Source: UBA1444 sp964601085 (GTDB taxonomy: Bacteria; Bacillota; Negativicutes; UBA1444). Taken from it: a DNA stretch of 64,000 bases. The translations under genes were made by a program, and so were the position numbers. Under the pieces are notes generated by a model, which saw only the letters and a list, made by a program, of their open reading frames with translations, made no database searches and was not told the DNA's origin. Positions within the stretch are counted from its first letter, which is position 1, and each line of letters opens with the position of its first letter. The stretch covers positions 70,647 to 134,646 of the forward strand of contig CAZRLN010000003.1 of assembly GCA_964601085.1 (NCBI GenBank), given 5' to 3'. Positions 24,674 through 34,398 of this stretch are shown in pieces.

Positions 24674-25360
24674 TTGATACAATTGATGGAAGTTACGAAA
24701 ATTTTTGATGATGGATTTGTCGCTTTGTCTAATTTGACGCTGAAGATTGACAAAGGCGAATTTGCTTTTGTGGTGGGTCCGAGCGGCGCAGGAAAGTCGA
24801 CACTGATTAAGCTGCTGTTTCGGGAGCAATTGGTAACCTCGGGCGAGATCATTGTGAACGGACGCAATCTTAGTGACTTGCAATCGCCGGAGATTCCCTA
24901 TTTTCGTCGATCGCTCGGGATCGTGTTTCAGGATTTTCGGCTATTGCCGGACAAAACCTGTTACGAAAACGTCGCTTTTGCCATGCGCGTTATTGAAGCC
25001 TCCCGGCGCGATATCCAGCGCCGGGTCAAGCATGTGTTGGACTTGGTCGGTTTGTTGCCAAAAGCCAAAATTTATCCGGCGCAACTCTCCGGCGGCGAGC
25101 AGCAGCGCGTGGCAATAGCACGCGCCATCGTCAACAATCCGGCTGTGTTGATTGCCGATGAACCGACTGGCAATCTTGATCCGGATACTTCTTGGGAGAC
25201 GATGAAAATTTTTGATCGAATTAATCAAACCGGAACCACTATTTTGATGGTTACGCATGACAAACCGATTGTAGACCAGATGATGAAACGTGTTATTGCA
25301 CTCGAAAATGGCCGTATTACCCGCGACGAATCTAGGGGAGCCTATGGTTATGAAGATTAG
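24674..25360 (+). CDS. ftsE: Cell-division ABC ATPase FtsE
   Basis: With FtsX forms a membrane complex that activates peptidoglycan hydrolases at division. 228 residues: Walker A GPSGAGKST, Q-loop IVFQDFRLLPDKTCYENVAFAM, signature LSGGEQQRVAIARAI and Walker B VLIADEPTGNLDPDTSW, as in FtsE. The start is TTG at 24674 (LIQLMEVTKIF) with GGAG about 12 nt upstream. It overlaps ftsX by 11 nt. The M23 gene that probably receives the signal follows ftsX. Confidence 0.96.
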   Translation: MIQLMEVTKIFDDGFVALSNLTLKIDKGEFAFVVGPSGAGKSTLIKLLFREQLVTSGEIIVNGRNLSDLQSPEIPYFRRSLGIVFQDFRLLPDKTCYENVAFAMRVIEASRRDIQRRVKHVLDLVGLLPKAKIYPAQLSGGEQQRVAIARAIVNNPAVLIADEPTGNLDPDTSWETMKIFDRINQTGTTILMVTHDKPIVDQMMKRVIALENGRITRDESRGAYGYED

Positions 25361-26237
25361 CACGGCTGAATATTTCATTACCGAATCGCTCCATTCCATT
25401 AAACGGAACGGATTGATGAGTGTGGCGTCCCTGATGACAGTAGCTTTATCTTTGCTGATTCTGGGGATTTTTACTGTAATGGTCATGAATCTGAACCATA
25501 TGGCCTCCGTTTTGGAGTCCCAGGTTCAGGTGATGGTATATCTGCAAGAGTCTCTGAATGATGTCGAAATGCGTGAAGTGGGAACGCGGATTACCAAACT
25601 GCCGGGAGTGACGCGAGTCACCTTTGTCAATAAAGCGGAAGCCATGACCCGTTTTAAGCAACGGTTGGGCGCACAACAAGGGTTGCTGGCGGAATTGGGC
25701 GAAGCCAATCCCTTGCCGAATTCTTTTGAAGTCAAGGTCGATCGGCCCGACCGGGTCAAGCCAGTGGCGTTGGCGATCGCTCAGCTTAAAGGGATTGAGG
25801 CCGCTCGCTATGGACAGGAAGTCGTGGAGCAACTATTCAGCCTAACCCGCATGGTGAGGATTTTCGGGCTGGTGTTGATCATTTTCCTGGGGCTGGCAGC
25901 CTTGTTCATTATTGTGAATACGATTCGGCTAACGGTGTTTGCCCGTCGCCGGGAAATTGGGATCATGAAATATGTCGGAGCGACGGACTGGTTTATCCGT
26001 TGGCCATTTATCATTGAAGGTATTTTGTTGGGATTCCTTGGCGCTTGTATTTCGGCAATGTTGTTGACGCAGTTTTACAGTATGGTGACCGGACAAGTGT
26101 ACGAATCTCTGGCGTTTTTGCCGTTACTGCCCCAATACCCCTTAATGGGCTATGTGAACATCTTTTTACTGGGAGCCGGAATGACGATTGGGATTTTGGG
26201 CAGCATGATTTCGGTTAAAAAATTCTTAAAGGTCTGA
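25350..26237 (+). CDS. ftsX: Cell-division protein FtsX
   Basis: Membrane partner of FtsE, four transmembrane helices with an outer loop between the first two. 295 residues: helix 1 near SVASLMTVALSLLILGIFTV, the outer domain with VQVMVYLQESLNDVEM, and three later helices flanking RRREIGIMKYVGATDWFIRWPF, the FtsX signature. ATG 25350 is chosen since AGGGGAG lies 9 nt upstream; an in-frame ATG at 25344 is closer than usual. Confidence 0.95.
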   Translation: MKISTAEYFITESLHSIKRNGLMSVASLMTVALSLLILGIFTVMVMNLNHMASVLESQVQVMVYLQESLNDVEMREVGTRITKLPGVTRVTFVNKAEAMTRFKQRLGAQQGLLAELGEANPLPNSFEVKVDRPDRVKPVALAIAQLKGIEAARYGQEVVEQLFSLTRMVRIFGLVLIIFLGLAALFIIVNTIRLTVFARRREIGIMKYVGATDWFIRWPFIIEGILLGFLGACISAMLLTQFYSMVTGQVYESLAFLPLLPQYPLMGYVNIFLLGAGMTIGILGSMISVKKFLKV

Positions 26238-26251
26238 GACGGGGGCGCGGG

Positions 26252-27397
26252 ATGCAGGGTAAGCTTTCTTTTGACAAAAAAGGAGTGGCGATAGCAGTTC
26301 TGTTGCTTTTCTTTTCTTTTGCAATGACGCCGGTGTGGGCGGACGAGTTGGAGAATAAACAGCAGGAATTGCTCAACATTCAGCAACAAATGGAAGAACA
26401 ACAGCGACGGGCGGAACAGGCTCGTCGCAAGGAACGCAGCGTCTCCGAGCAGCTGCGGCATATTCAGGGCGAACTTGATTCGGCTCAGGGCGAGTTTGAT
26501 GCCATCAATGACCAACTGGAACACACGGAAGAACAGATCCGGTCCAATGTCGAATTGTCGGCGCGATTGGTCAAGCGGTTGGAAGCCCAGACCAAGACGT
26601 TGCACCGTCGGCTCCGGGACATTTATAAAAACGGACAGGTAAACTATCTGGACGTTTTATTCGGGGCAAAAGATTTCAATGATTTTGTAAGTCGCATGGA
26701 TATTCTCAAGAAGATATTGGCCTATGATAATGCCTTGATTCAAGGAACAAGATCGGACCGGGCGGCTTTGGCGAAAGCAAAAGAGCAGCTGGAGGCGGAC
26801 CGGGGCAAGATTGTTGAGCTGCGCAAATTGGCGGCAATAAAGCGTGATCAGGTAGCTTCCCGTCGTCAGGAACGGCAAGGCGTACTTAATGCAGCGACTT
26901 ACGAACGGGAAACGGCGGAACAGGCATACAGGGAGCTCATCGAGACTTCCAAAGAAATTGAGCAAATGATTCGCCGGATCCAGTCCGGAGAAAAAAATGT
27001 AAGCGGCAGTACCGGAACGATGCTTTGGCCGGCGGAAGGCGAAATTACATCGCCGTTTGGCTGGCGGACCCATCCGATTTTTGGGACGCAGCGTCTGCAC
27101 ACAGGCATCGATATCGGCGCCGATTATGGCGATACCGTTCGAGCGGCTGATGGCGGAGTGGTTATTCATTCCGACTGGATGGGCGGCTATGGAAATGCCG
27201 TAATTATTGATCATGGCAACGGCATTTCTACATTGTATGCTCATAATTCTCAACTGTTGGTCAGTGAAGGGCAGGCAGTCGCCAAGGGACAGGCGATTTC
27301 GCGGGTCGGGTCCACGGGATATTCCACAGGACCGCATCTTCATTTTGAAGTGCGTCAAAATGGATCTCCGGTGAATCCGCTGAATTTCCTGCCATGA
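26252..27397 (+). CDS. EnvC-like murein hydrolase activator / M23 peptidase
   Basis: 381 residues. Signal peptide (AIAVLLLFFSFAMTPVWA), a long coiled coil rich in Glu, Gln and Arg (about 30-250), then a LytM/M23 domain. The M23 motifs are intact: LHTGIDIGADYGD has the first His and Asp and TGPHLHFEV the HxH, so zinc binding and catalysis are possible, unlike degenerate E. coli EnvC. It follows ftsX by 14 nt, the expected position of the effector that FtsEX switches on in the periplasm. Confidence 0.92.
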   Translation: MQGKLSFDKKGVAIAVLLLFFSFAMTPVWADELENKQQELLNIQQQMEEQQRRAEQARRKERSVSEQLRHIQGELDSAQGEFDAINDQLEHTEEQIRSNVELSARLVKRLEAQTKTLHRRLRDIYKNGQVNYLDVLFGAKDFNDFVSRMDILKKILAYDNALIQGTRSDRAALAKAKEQLEADRGKIVELRKLAAIKRDQVASRRQERQGVLNAATYERETAEQAYRELIETSKEIEQMIRRIQSGEKNVSGSTGTMLWPAEGEITSPFGWRTHPIFGTQRLHTGIDIGADYGDTVRAADGGVVIHSDWMGGYGNAVIIDHGNGISTLYAHNSQLLVSEGQAVAKGQAISRVGSTGYSTGPHLHFEVRQNGSPVNPLNFLP

Positions 27398-27417
27398 TAT
27401 GGAATGAGGTGTAAATA

Positions 27418-28626
27418 TTGACTAGTCGTCGAAATGTCATTATCGGCGCCATTCTGCTTGTGGCGGTGACTTTTGTCGTTACAGCAGGGGGCGCCCTGTA
27501 TCTTTTTGATCAAATGGTGCCGGATGCAACCGGTGCACTGCAACTGATGCGAGCGGTCGATGTCGTGCGTAGCCGCTACATTGAGGAAGTGCCGCTTGAA
27601 AAACTGATGAACGGCGCGATCCGCGGTGTGGTGAGCTCGTTGAATGACCCCTATTCCATTTATATGGACGCCAAAATGTACAAGGAGTTCCGGATGGAAA
27701 CGGAAGGCTCTTTTAGCGGTGTAGGGATTGTAATTAGTGTGAAGGACAAGTTGCTGACCGTGGTATCGCCGATTGAGGGAACTCCGGGAGAGAAAGCCGG
27801 GATTCGCAGCGGCGACCAAATTTTGAAAATCGACGGTCAAGATACCAAAGATCTGGCGCTGGATGAAGCCGTTGGCAAGATTCGCGGCAAGGAAGGAACC
27901 GATGTTACGCTGACATTGCGCAGGGGCGATAAAATTCGCGATGTCAAATTGACGCGGGCCAATATCCAGATTAAAACCGTATCCAGTCGGATGTTGCCGG
28001 AGAAAATCGCCGTCATTCGTCTTTCCATGTTTAATGAACAGACTGCCGGTGAGTTTTACAAACAATATGAGGCGATGGAGGCCCAGGGGATGAAGGCAAT
28101 GATCCTGGATCTGCGTGACAATCCAGGGGGGCTTCTGGATTCGAGCGTTCGCGTCTCCAACAAATTGGTGCCGAAAGGACCGGTTGTGTCAGTGGTGACG
28201 CGAAATGGCGAAAAAGAAGTCCATAATTCGCAACTGGAAAAGGTGAAATATCCCTTGGTTGTGCTGGTCAATGGCGGGAGCGCCAGCGCGTCGGAAATTG
28301 TGGCCGGCGCCGTGCAGGATACAGGCGCCGGAACTTTGATCGGAACAAAGACTTTCGGCAAAGGATCGGTTCAGTCCATTGTTAAATTGAGCACTGATAC
28401 GGCGATCAAATTGACGATTGCAAAATATGCGACGCCGAAGAATCGCTTTATCAATGGCATAGGAATTGAACCGGATATAAAGGTGGAAAATCCGGAAAAC
28501 AAAAATGGCTCGGAGACTATGACGGGACGTTTGCCATTTGCGCCTAAAGACGGACCTGCTGGCGCCGATGCTCCACCTGATTTGCAAATGGAGGCCGCAA
28601 TTAATCTTCTTAAAGGAAAGATTTGA
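27418..28626 (+). CDS. Carboxy-terminal processing protease, S41 family (CtpA/Prc)
   Basis: A periplasmic or membrane-anchored serine protease of 402 residues. N-terminal anchor (VIIGAILLVAVTFVVTAGGALYLF), a PDZ domain (FSGVGIVISVKDKLLTVVSPI, in parts), and the peptidase core. The catalytic Ser-Lys dyad motif is present: GGSASASEIVAGAVQD with the Ser, and TFGKGSVQSIV with the Lys. A DLRDNPGGLLDSSV segment is also typical. The TTG start at 27418 has GAGGTG upstream. It overlaps the next gene (TGATG), so both are coupled. Confidence 0.93.
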   Translation: MTSRRNVIIGAILLVAVTFVVTAGGALYLFDQMVPDATGALQLMRAVDVVRSRYIEEVPLEKLMNGAIRGVVSSLNDPYSIYMDAKMYKEFRMETEGSFSGVGIVISVKDKLLTVVSPIEGTPGEKAGIRSGDQILKIDGQDTKDLALDEAVGKIRGKEGTDVTLTLRRGDKIRDVKLTRANIQIKTVSSRMLPEKIAVIRLSMFNEQTAGEFYKQYEAMEAQGMKAMILDLRDNPGGLLDSSVRVSNKLVPKGPVVSVVTRNGEKEVHNSQLEKVKYPLVVLVNGGSASASEIVAGAVQDTGAGTLIGTKTFGKGSVQSIVKLSTDTAIKLTIAKYATPKNRFINGIGIEPDIKVENPENKNGSETMTGRLPFAPKDGPAGADAPPDLQMEAAINLLKGKI

Positions 28627-29885
28627 TGGAAACCCCTTGGCTGGAAATTGTTAAACTGCTTGTCGTGACGACTGTGGCGGTGTTTTTGGAGCCGCTGTTT
28701 TGGGGAATTTTAGCGATCATCGCTTATCAATACTGGCAACTGCAAAAACAACAGCTTGCCATGTTTGGTGTGCCGGGAGTTTCAATCAGTCGCCAGGTGA
28801 AATGGGCCATGCTGTATGGAGCCATTGGCGGTTTGATGGGGAGCCTGGTGCTTACCTTGGTCGGAGTCAATCTTGATCGAATGGGTTTTCTCTATATTTG
28901 GCCGTTGGCAATTTTATTGATGTTAATCAATATGCGATTTCTCTGTTTTGCTTATGCCGGCGGAATTGTGGCCGTCATCAGCGCTTTGACCGGCTGGCCG
29001 GATGTTGATGTGCCGCAAGTATTAGCTTTAGTGGCCGCGTTGCATGTGACCGAGAGCGTGCTGATCGCCATCAGTGGCCGGTACGGCGCCGTTCCGGTTA
29101 TTTTGAAGCATGGCGACCGTTTGGTAGGCGCTTTTAATTTACATAATTTCTGGCCCTTACCCCTTGTAGTGTTGAGCACCGTCGCAATGAAGACCGGGGC
29201 TTTGCCGGAGGGGGTTTTTCATACGCCGGACTGGTGGCCGTTGTTGCCGTTGGGAATCGAACCACCGGCCGGATTCGAATGGGTTTATGTCATGATGCCG
29301 GTTGTCGCGGCACTGGGTTATACCGACGTTGCAATCACAACCACACCTACGGGACGACGCCGGCGTTCGGCTCTTTCACTCGCGCTTTACAGCCTTAGCC
29401 TGTTGGCGATGGCTTTGCTGGCGGCAAAGTTCGCTTGGTTGAAACTTCCGGCAGCGTTGTTGTCGCCTTTGGGACATGAATATTTGGTTCGCCGCGACAA
29501 TCGCCTGGAGTTGGAGGGGAAACCGCGATATATCCCGCCAGAGCAAGGCGTAATGGTACTGGATGCGATCGATGGCGGGATCGCGCGGCAGCTGGGTGTG
29601 CGGACCGGGGACATTCTTTTGGACTTTGCCGGTTTTCCGGTAAACCGTGGCGCAGACTTGGCGTATGCCATTGAATGGGCGCCACCGCTGTTTGAGTTCG
29701 TATTGCTGAGAGACGGACATGAAATGAAACTGGCTGGACGATTTCCGCCGGGGCAGCGCATGCTGGGGATTATTTTGGTTCCCGAGGGACATGAAACCTA
29801 CTATGTGACGATGACACACGGCGATGGCGGTCCCTTGGCCAGGTTGGCTAAAAAGCTTATCCAAAAAGTTCGGAGGGGAAAATGA
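28626..29885 (+). CDS. Multi-pass membrane protein with C-terminal PDZ domain (MinJ-like topology)
   Basis: 419 residues from the ATG that overlaps the protease stop. About eight hydrophobic helices in the first 290 residues and a PDZ domain at the C-terminus (GVMVLDAIDGGIARQLGVRTGDILLDFAG in parts, then FEFVLLRDG). The same architecture is seen in MinJ of B. subtilis, which ties DivIVA to MinD at division sites; sequence identity cannot be judged. It lies between the S41 protease and uvrB, sharing its stop with the uvrB start. Its role at division is inference from topology and the ftsEX context. Confidence 0.75.
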   Translation: METPWLEIVKLLVVTTVAVFLEPLFWGILAIIAYQYWQLQKQQLAMFGVPGVSISRQVKWAMLYGAIGGLMGSLVLTLVGVNLDRMGFLYIWPLAILLMLINMRFLCFAYAGGIVAVISALTGWPDVDVPQVLALVAALHVTESVLIAISGRYGAVPVILKHGDRLVGAFNLHNFWPLPLVVLSTVAMKTGALPEGVFHTPDWWPLLPLGIEPPAGFEWVYVMMPVVAALGYTDVAITTTPTGRRRRSALSLALYSLSLLAMALLAAKFAWLKLPAALLSPLGHEYLVRRDNRLELEGKPRYIPPEQGVMVLDAIDGGIARQLGVRTGDILLDFAGFPVNRGADLAYAIEWAPPLFEFVLLRDGHEMKLAGRFPPGQRMLGIILVPEGHETYYVTMTHGDGGPLARLAKKLIQKVRRGK

Positions 29886-31861
29886 TGCCCGGTTTTCTGG
29901 TAGAAGCGCCGTTTGTGCCAATGGGGGACCAACCGGCGGCTATAGAAAAATTGGTTGCAGGACTCCGGCGAGGCGATAAAGCGCAGGTGTTGCTGGGCGC
30001 CACTGGTACAGGAAAAACTTTTACCATGGCAAAAGTGATCGAAGCAGTACAAAAACCGACGTTAGTCATTGCCCATAACAAAACTCTGGCGGCGCAACTG
30101 GCTAGCGAATTTAAGGAGTTTTTTCCGACCAACGCGGTGGAGTATTTTGTCAGTTATTACGATTATTATCAACCGGAAGCATATGTAATACAAACCGATA
30201 CTTATATCGAAAAAGATTCTTCCATCAACGACGAAATCGATAAGCTGCGCCATTCGGCAACCAGTTCCTTGTTTGAGCGCCGCGATGTCATCGTTGTCGC
30301 CAGTGTTTCCTGCATCTATGGTCTCGGTTCGCCGGATGAGTACTATAACATGGTGTTGTCGCTAAGACAGGGGCAGATTCGGGATCGGGATGAAATTTTG
30401 CGTAAATTGATCGAAATTCAATATGAACGCAACGATGTGGCCTTTGCCCGGGGGATGTTCCGTGTCCGCGGCGATGTGATCGAAGTTTTTCCGGCCGGCG
30501 CCAATGAAAAGGTGGTCCGGATTTCTTTGTTTGGCGACGAAGTGGAACGTTTACAGGAAATTGACAGCATCACCGGCGAAATTTTGGCGGAACGGACGCA
30601 TATTGCGATCTACCCGGCTTCGCACTTTGTCACTTCGCGGGAAAATTTGCTACGGGCGGCTCATGATATCGAAGCTGAACTGGAAGAACGATTAACTTGG
30701 TTCAAGCAGCATGATCGTCTTCTGGAAGCGCAACGATTGGAACAACGGACCCGTTACGACCTGGAAATGATGCAGGAAATGGGATATTGTTCTGGAATCG
30801 AAAACTATTCGCGGCATCTGACCGGCCGCGCCGCTGGTGATTCCCCATTTACTCTTGTGGATTATTTTCCGGATGATTTTTTGATCATGATTGACGAGTC
30901 CCATGTTACGATGCCGCAGATTCACGCCATGTACAATGGTGACCGTTCACGCAAGCAGTCACTCATTGATTTTGGATTTCGTCTTCCTTCTGCTCTGGAT
31001 AACCGACCGCTGAAGTTCGAAGAGTTCGAAGCGCGGATCCGCCAGATCATCTTCGTTTCGGCAACTCCGGCTGATTATGAACTCAAAGCGGCGACGCAGG
31101 TGGCGCAACAGATAATTCGTCCTACCGGTTTGATTGACCCGGAGGTGGTTGTGCGTCCAGTCCAGGGGCAAATCGATGATTTGCTCAGCGAAATTCATGG
31201 ACGGGTGCAAGCTGATGAACGGGTATTGGTGACAACCCTGACCAAAAAAATGGCGGAAAACTTGACGAATTATTTCCGGGAAATGGGGATCAAGGTCCGG
31301 TATTTGCATTCAGAAGTCGAAACCCTTGAGCGGGCGGAAATTATTCGAGGGTTACGATCCGGCGAATTTGATGTTCTGGTGGGGATCAACCTCTTGCGAG
31401 AGGGTTTGGATCTGCCGGAGGTATCCTTGATTGCGATCCTTGATGCGGACAAAGAAGGCTTTTTGCGTTCCGACACTTCTTTGATCCAAACGATTGGTCG
31501 GGCGGCGCGAAACGTTCATGGCAAAGTCGTCATGTATGGCGACCGCATCACTGATTCGATGCGTCGGGCCATCGAAGAGACGGACCGACGACGGGCGGTG
31601 CAGGAAGCGTACAACGCTGAACACGGAATTACGCCTACCAGCATCCAGAAGAAAGTGAAAGATTTGATTCAGACGACAAAAGTCGCCGAGAGCCAAGCTC
31701 CTTATACAACCAAAGAGGTAAAGAAACTTGGCAAGAAGGAAACCTTGGCCTTGATCACCAAGCTGGAGAAGGATATGCGGGTAGCGGCCAAGGCCTTGGA
31801 ATACGAGCGGGCCGCTGAACTGCGCGACATAATCTTTGAATTGCGGGAAAAAATACGCTGA
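29885..31861 (+). CDS. uvrB: Excinuclease ABC subunit B
   Basis: The damage-verification helicase of nucleotide excision repair. 658 residues. Seen: GDQPAAIEKLV, Walker A GATGTGKTFTMA, the beta-hairpin region YYDYYQPEAYVIQTDTYIEKD (in parts), DESHVTMPQI, helicase motifs GLDLPEVSLIAILDADKEGF and QTIGRAARN, and a C-terminal UVR domain (LEKDMRVAAKALEYERAAELRD in parts) that binds UvrC. Two ATGs (29882, 29885) are possible; 29885 gives 8 nt to GGAGG. It overlaps the preceding stop and ends at a long palindrome. Confidence 0.98.
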   Translation: MPGFLVEAPFVPMGDQPAAIEKLVAGLRRGDKAQVLLGATGTGKTFTMAKVIEAVQKPTLVIAHNKTLAAQLASEFKEFFPTNAVEYFVSYYDYYQPEAYVIQTDTYIEKDSSINDEIDKLRHSATSSLFERRDVIVVASVSCIYGLGSPDEYYNMVLSLRQGQIRDRDEILRKLIEIQYERNDVAFARGMFRVRGDVIEVFPAGANEKVVRISLFGDEVERLQEIDSITGEILAERTHIAIYPASHFVTSRENLLRAAHDIEAELEERLTWFKQHDRLLEAQRLEQRTRYDLEMMQEMGYCSGIENYSRHLTGRAAGDSPFTLVDYFPDDFLIMIDESHVTMPQIHAMYNGDRSRKQSLIDFGFRLPSALDNRPLKFEEFEARIRQIIFVSATPADYELKAATQVAQQIIRPTGLIDPEVVVRPVQGQIDDLLSEIHGRVQADERVLVTTLTKKMAENLTNYFREMGIKVRYLHSEVETLERAEIIRGLRSGEFDVLVGINLLREGLDLPEVSLIAILDADKEGFLRSDTSLIQTIGRAARNVHGKVVMYGDRITDSMRRAIEETDRRRAVQEAYNAEHGITPTSIQKKVKDLIQTTKVAESQAPYTTKEVKKLGKKETLALITKLEKDMRVAAKALEYERAAELRDIIFELREKIR

Positions 31862-31886
31862 CGTTATCTGGATCGATACAATGGAA

Positions 31887-31935
31887 TTGATAAAGAGAAG
31901 AGCTGCTGATATTCAGCAGCTCTTCTCTTTATCAA
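31887..31935. terminator. Long palindromic terminator after uvrB
   Basis: A perfect 23-bp inverted repeat (31887-31909 with 31913-31935) around a 3-nt loop, with T-rich right arm. The run of T is interrupted, so it may act as a terminator in both directions or as another structured element. Confidence 0.72.
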
Positions 31936-32176
31936 TCAAGCAATTTAACATATTGATTAACGCGAATTATATTATACAAATAGAATATAATTATGGTTAT
32001 TTTAGTATAAATATAGTGAAGGCGATGTTTGACAGTACAGTCTGATTTCGTGAAAGTTTTTGGTTGGATATTTACTTCTGATCAAAAAGTGATTATACTA
32101 CCATTGCAAACAAATGTTCGAATTAACGTGCGGAGTTTGCTTTGCTGTTTTCTGTGACAGGTGTAAAATCATCGAC
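31936..32176. other. AT-rich gap between uvrB and kimA, no gene supported
   Basis: The 240 bp are AT-rich and hold no convincing reading frame, RNA or hairpin. A TTGACA at 32028 has no partner -10 box. It separates convergent genes, so the palindrome to the left probably ends both. Confidence 0.5.
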
Positions 32177-34066
32177 TTAACCTTCTTTCAGATAATAGGA
32201 CACCGTGATGACAGCGACGCGGGGATCATGCATCAACCGATTCTTTATGAAAAAGCCGGTTTGATTGTGCAGTAAATTATGCCACCATTTCTTCACAACA
32301 AATTGAGGAATCACAACCGTAATCAAATCGTCCTGGCGAAAGGCGTCTTCCTCGCTTTCAATGTAGTCCATTAAAGGGGTAATCGTATCCCGATAAGGTG
32401 ATACTCGAATAATCAGGGGAATATCCAACCCGAATTCCGTCCACTTGCGACGCAGCTTTTCTGCAGTTTCTTCGTCTAAAGCCACATGAAAAGCACGGAT
32501 GCTATTATAACCAGCCAGACATTTGGCGTACGCTAACGCTTTGAACGAAGCTCGGTTGAGAGACGCCAACGGAACGATGATGTGACGATCCTGATGTTCC
32601 GAGATTTCAGGCAAGCTGCATTCCTCGCTGCTTGGAAGACTTAGCTGCTTCGCGACGAGCGCGTAATGGGCTTTAATCATTAACATTCCGTGAATGAACA
32701 GCGGAACCAACAAGCAGACAATCCACGCACCGTGCATAAATTTTGTAGCGCCGATAATCAGTACGGTAAAAAAAGTGATGACCGCGCCCAAGCCGTTGAT
32801 TGTGGCCTTGTGCTTCCAGCCGGGCGTTTTCGCCCGTACCCAATGCAACCACATGCCGGACTGGGACAAGGTGAAGGAAGCAAACACGCCGACCGCGTAA
32901 AGCGGCAGCAACAAATGTGTTTCTCCGTCAAAAATGACGACTAAGACCGCGGCGGAGAAGCCCAGAAATTCAATGCCGTTTGAGTAATTCAAACGATCGC
33001 CGCGATGGCCAAATTGTCTGGGCATATATCCATCTTTTGCCAATAGCGAGAGTAATAAAGGCAGGTCGGTAAAAGCGGTGTTGGCGGCCATAACCAAAAT
33101 CAGGGCGGTCGTGAGCTGTATTACATAGAACATCAAGCTGTTATTGCCAAAAACCTGTCCGGCGATCTGCGAAATCACGGTTTCATCCGGATTGGGGATC
33201 GCATGATACAAAGTGGCCAGATAGGAAGTCCCGCCGAAAATGAACAATACAATCAGCGCCAGCATAAACAGCACTTTAATTGCATTGGACTGCGCTGGTT
33301 CCTTAAAATTAGGAATTGCGTTGCTGACGGCTTCTACGCCGGTCAACGCCGTACAACCGGAGGCAAAAGCCCGCAAAATCAAGAATAACGTAATTTCTCC
33401 AGCCGCTACGGGAACTTGCCGAACGGCCTGGGGAACGAATCCAGCGACGTTGACGTTGTAGATTCCGCAAAGGATCATGAGCAGCATCGATACAATAAAG
33501 GCATAGGTTGGGATTCCGAATAGACGGGATGAGTCCTTGATCCCCCGCAAATTGCCAATCGTGAGCAGCAAAATGAAAAACAGGGCAATGGCAACACGAT
33601 GAGGAAGCAAGTCGGGGAAAGCGGATGTTATGGCGGCAGTTCCGGCGGATGTGCTGACTGCTACCGTCAGAATATAATCAATGGATAGTGTTGCGGCGGC
33701 AGTCAGTCCCGGGAGCGTACCAAGATTATCATGGGCGACGATATAGGAACCGCCACCGCACGGGTATGCCTGGATGGTTTGACGATACGAAAATACAAGG
33801 ATGAATAATAGCGCAACGATGGCCAGGGCGATGTGGAACATCTGCGTATACGCCATAAGGCCAATGACAGGAATCAATACGTACAAGATTTCCTCGCCGG
33901 CGTATGCAACCGAAGAGATTGCATCGCTTGCGAGTACGGGAAGACCCCAGAATACGCTGAATTTTTCTTCGTAAAGTTGTTCGTTCGGCAAGGATTTTCC
34001 AATCAACAGCCTGGAGAGTTTTTTCCACAATGTTTCCGGTGTTGGGTGAGCAAGGGTCGATGACAC
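32177..34066 (-). CDS. kimA: APC-superfamily potassium importer, KimA (YdaO)-like
   Basis: A proton-coupled, high-affinity K+ importer in B. subtilis. 629 residues: about 12 membrane helices to residue 470, then a cytosolic domain. Matches to KimA include LASDAISSVAYAGEEIL, YPCGGGSYIVAHDNLG with VDYILTVAVSTSAGT, TALTGVEAVSNAIPNFK, and the C-terminal VIPQFVVKKWWHNLLHNQTGF. Start near GTCATCGACC (ATG on the minus strand at 34064-34066, preceded by GGAGGCGA). In B. subtilis kimA is under a c-di-AMP riboswitch; I saw no such element in the leader here. It sits on the minus strand between uvrB and uvrA. Confidence 0.82.
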   Translation of the reverse strand: MSSTLAHPTPETLWKKLSRLLIGKSLPNEQLYEEKFSVFWGLPVLASDAISSVAYAGEEILYVLIPVIGLMAYTQMFHIALAIVALLFILVFSYRQTIQAYPCGGGSYIVAHDNLGTLPGLTAAATLSIDYILTVAVSTSAGTAAITSAFPDLLPHRVAIALFFILLLTIGNLRGIKDSSRLFGIPTYAFIVSMLLMILCGIYNVNVAGFVPQAVRQVPVAAGEITLFLILRAFASGCTALTGVEAVSNAIPNFKEPAQSNAIKVLFMLALIVLFIFGGTSYLATLYHAIPNPDETVISQIAGQVFGNNSLMFYVIQLTTALILVMAANTAFTDLPLLLSLLAKDGYMPRQFGHRGDRLNYSNGIEFLGFSAAVLVVIFDGETHLLLPLYAVGVFASFTLSQSGMWLHWVRAKTPGWKHKATINGLGAVITFFTVLIIGATKFMHGAWIVCLLVPLFIHGMLMIKAHYALVAKQLSLPSSEECSLPEISEHQDRHIIVPLASLNRASFKALAYAKCLAGYNSIRAFHVALDEETAEKLRRKWTEFGLDIPLIIRVSPYRDTITPLMDYIESEEDAFRQDDLITVVIPQFVVKKWWHNLLHNQTGFFIKNRLMHDPRVAVITVSYYLKEG

Positions 34067-34237
34067 AACGATTCGCCTCCAAATAAATTAGGATCAAAAT
34101 GGTTACCAAGTTAATATAGCACTTGAAATGTCAAAAGGGCGTCAAGAAACCGACGAACAGTGTCAAAAAAATATAAAAACGTGAAGAGGATGAGAGGAGG
34201 GGTGCTTTCTGCCTGCATGCGGCGAGCAAATCGCGCT

Positions 34238-34266
34238 TTGCGATAATATTTATTTTTTAGTAAAAT
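34238..34266 (+). promoter_or_regulatory. Putative uvrA promoter
   Basis: TTGCGA (34238-34243), 17 bp, TAAAAT (34261-34266), giving a leader of about 125 nt. I found no LexA-type operator near it. Confidence 0.5.
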
Positions 34267-34398
34267 ATATATGCTATCTAATGAGAAATCTGCGCTCATT
34301 TGGCTTCTGCCGCAAATATAATGCGTTGTGTGTTGGCAATTGCAAGTTTTAGCGAATAGAAAAACGTAAAGAACGAAGGATAAAGGTGATTTAAAACC

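Noticed and set aside
31836..32045. 69-codon frame after uvrB
   Set aside because: It crosses the uvrB stop and the 23-bp palindrome and reads AT-rich noise.
34067..34398. c-di-AMP (ydaO) riboswitch upstream of kimA
   Set aside because: I looked for the conserved purine-rich core and found none on the minus strand; it would need a covariance search to exclude.
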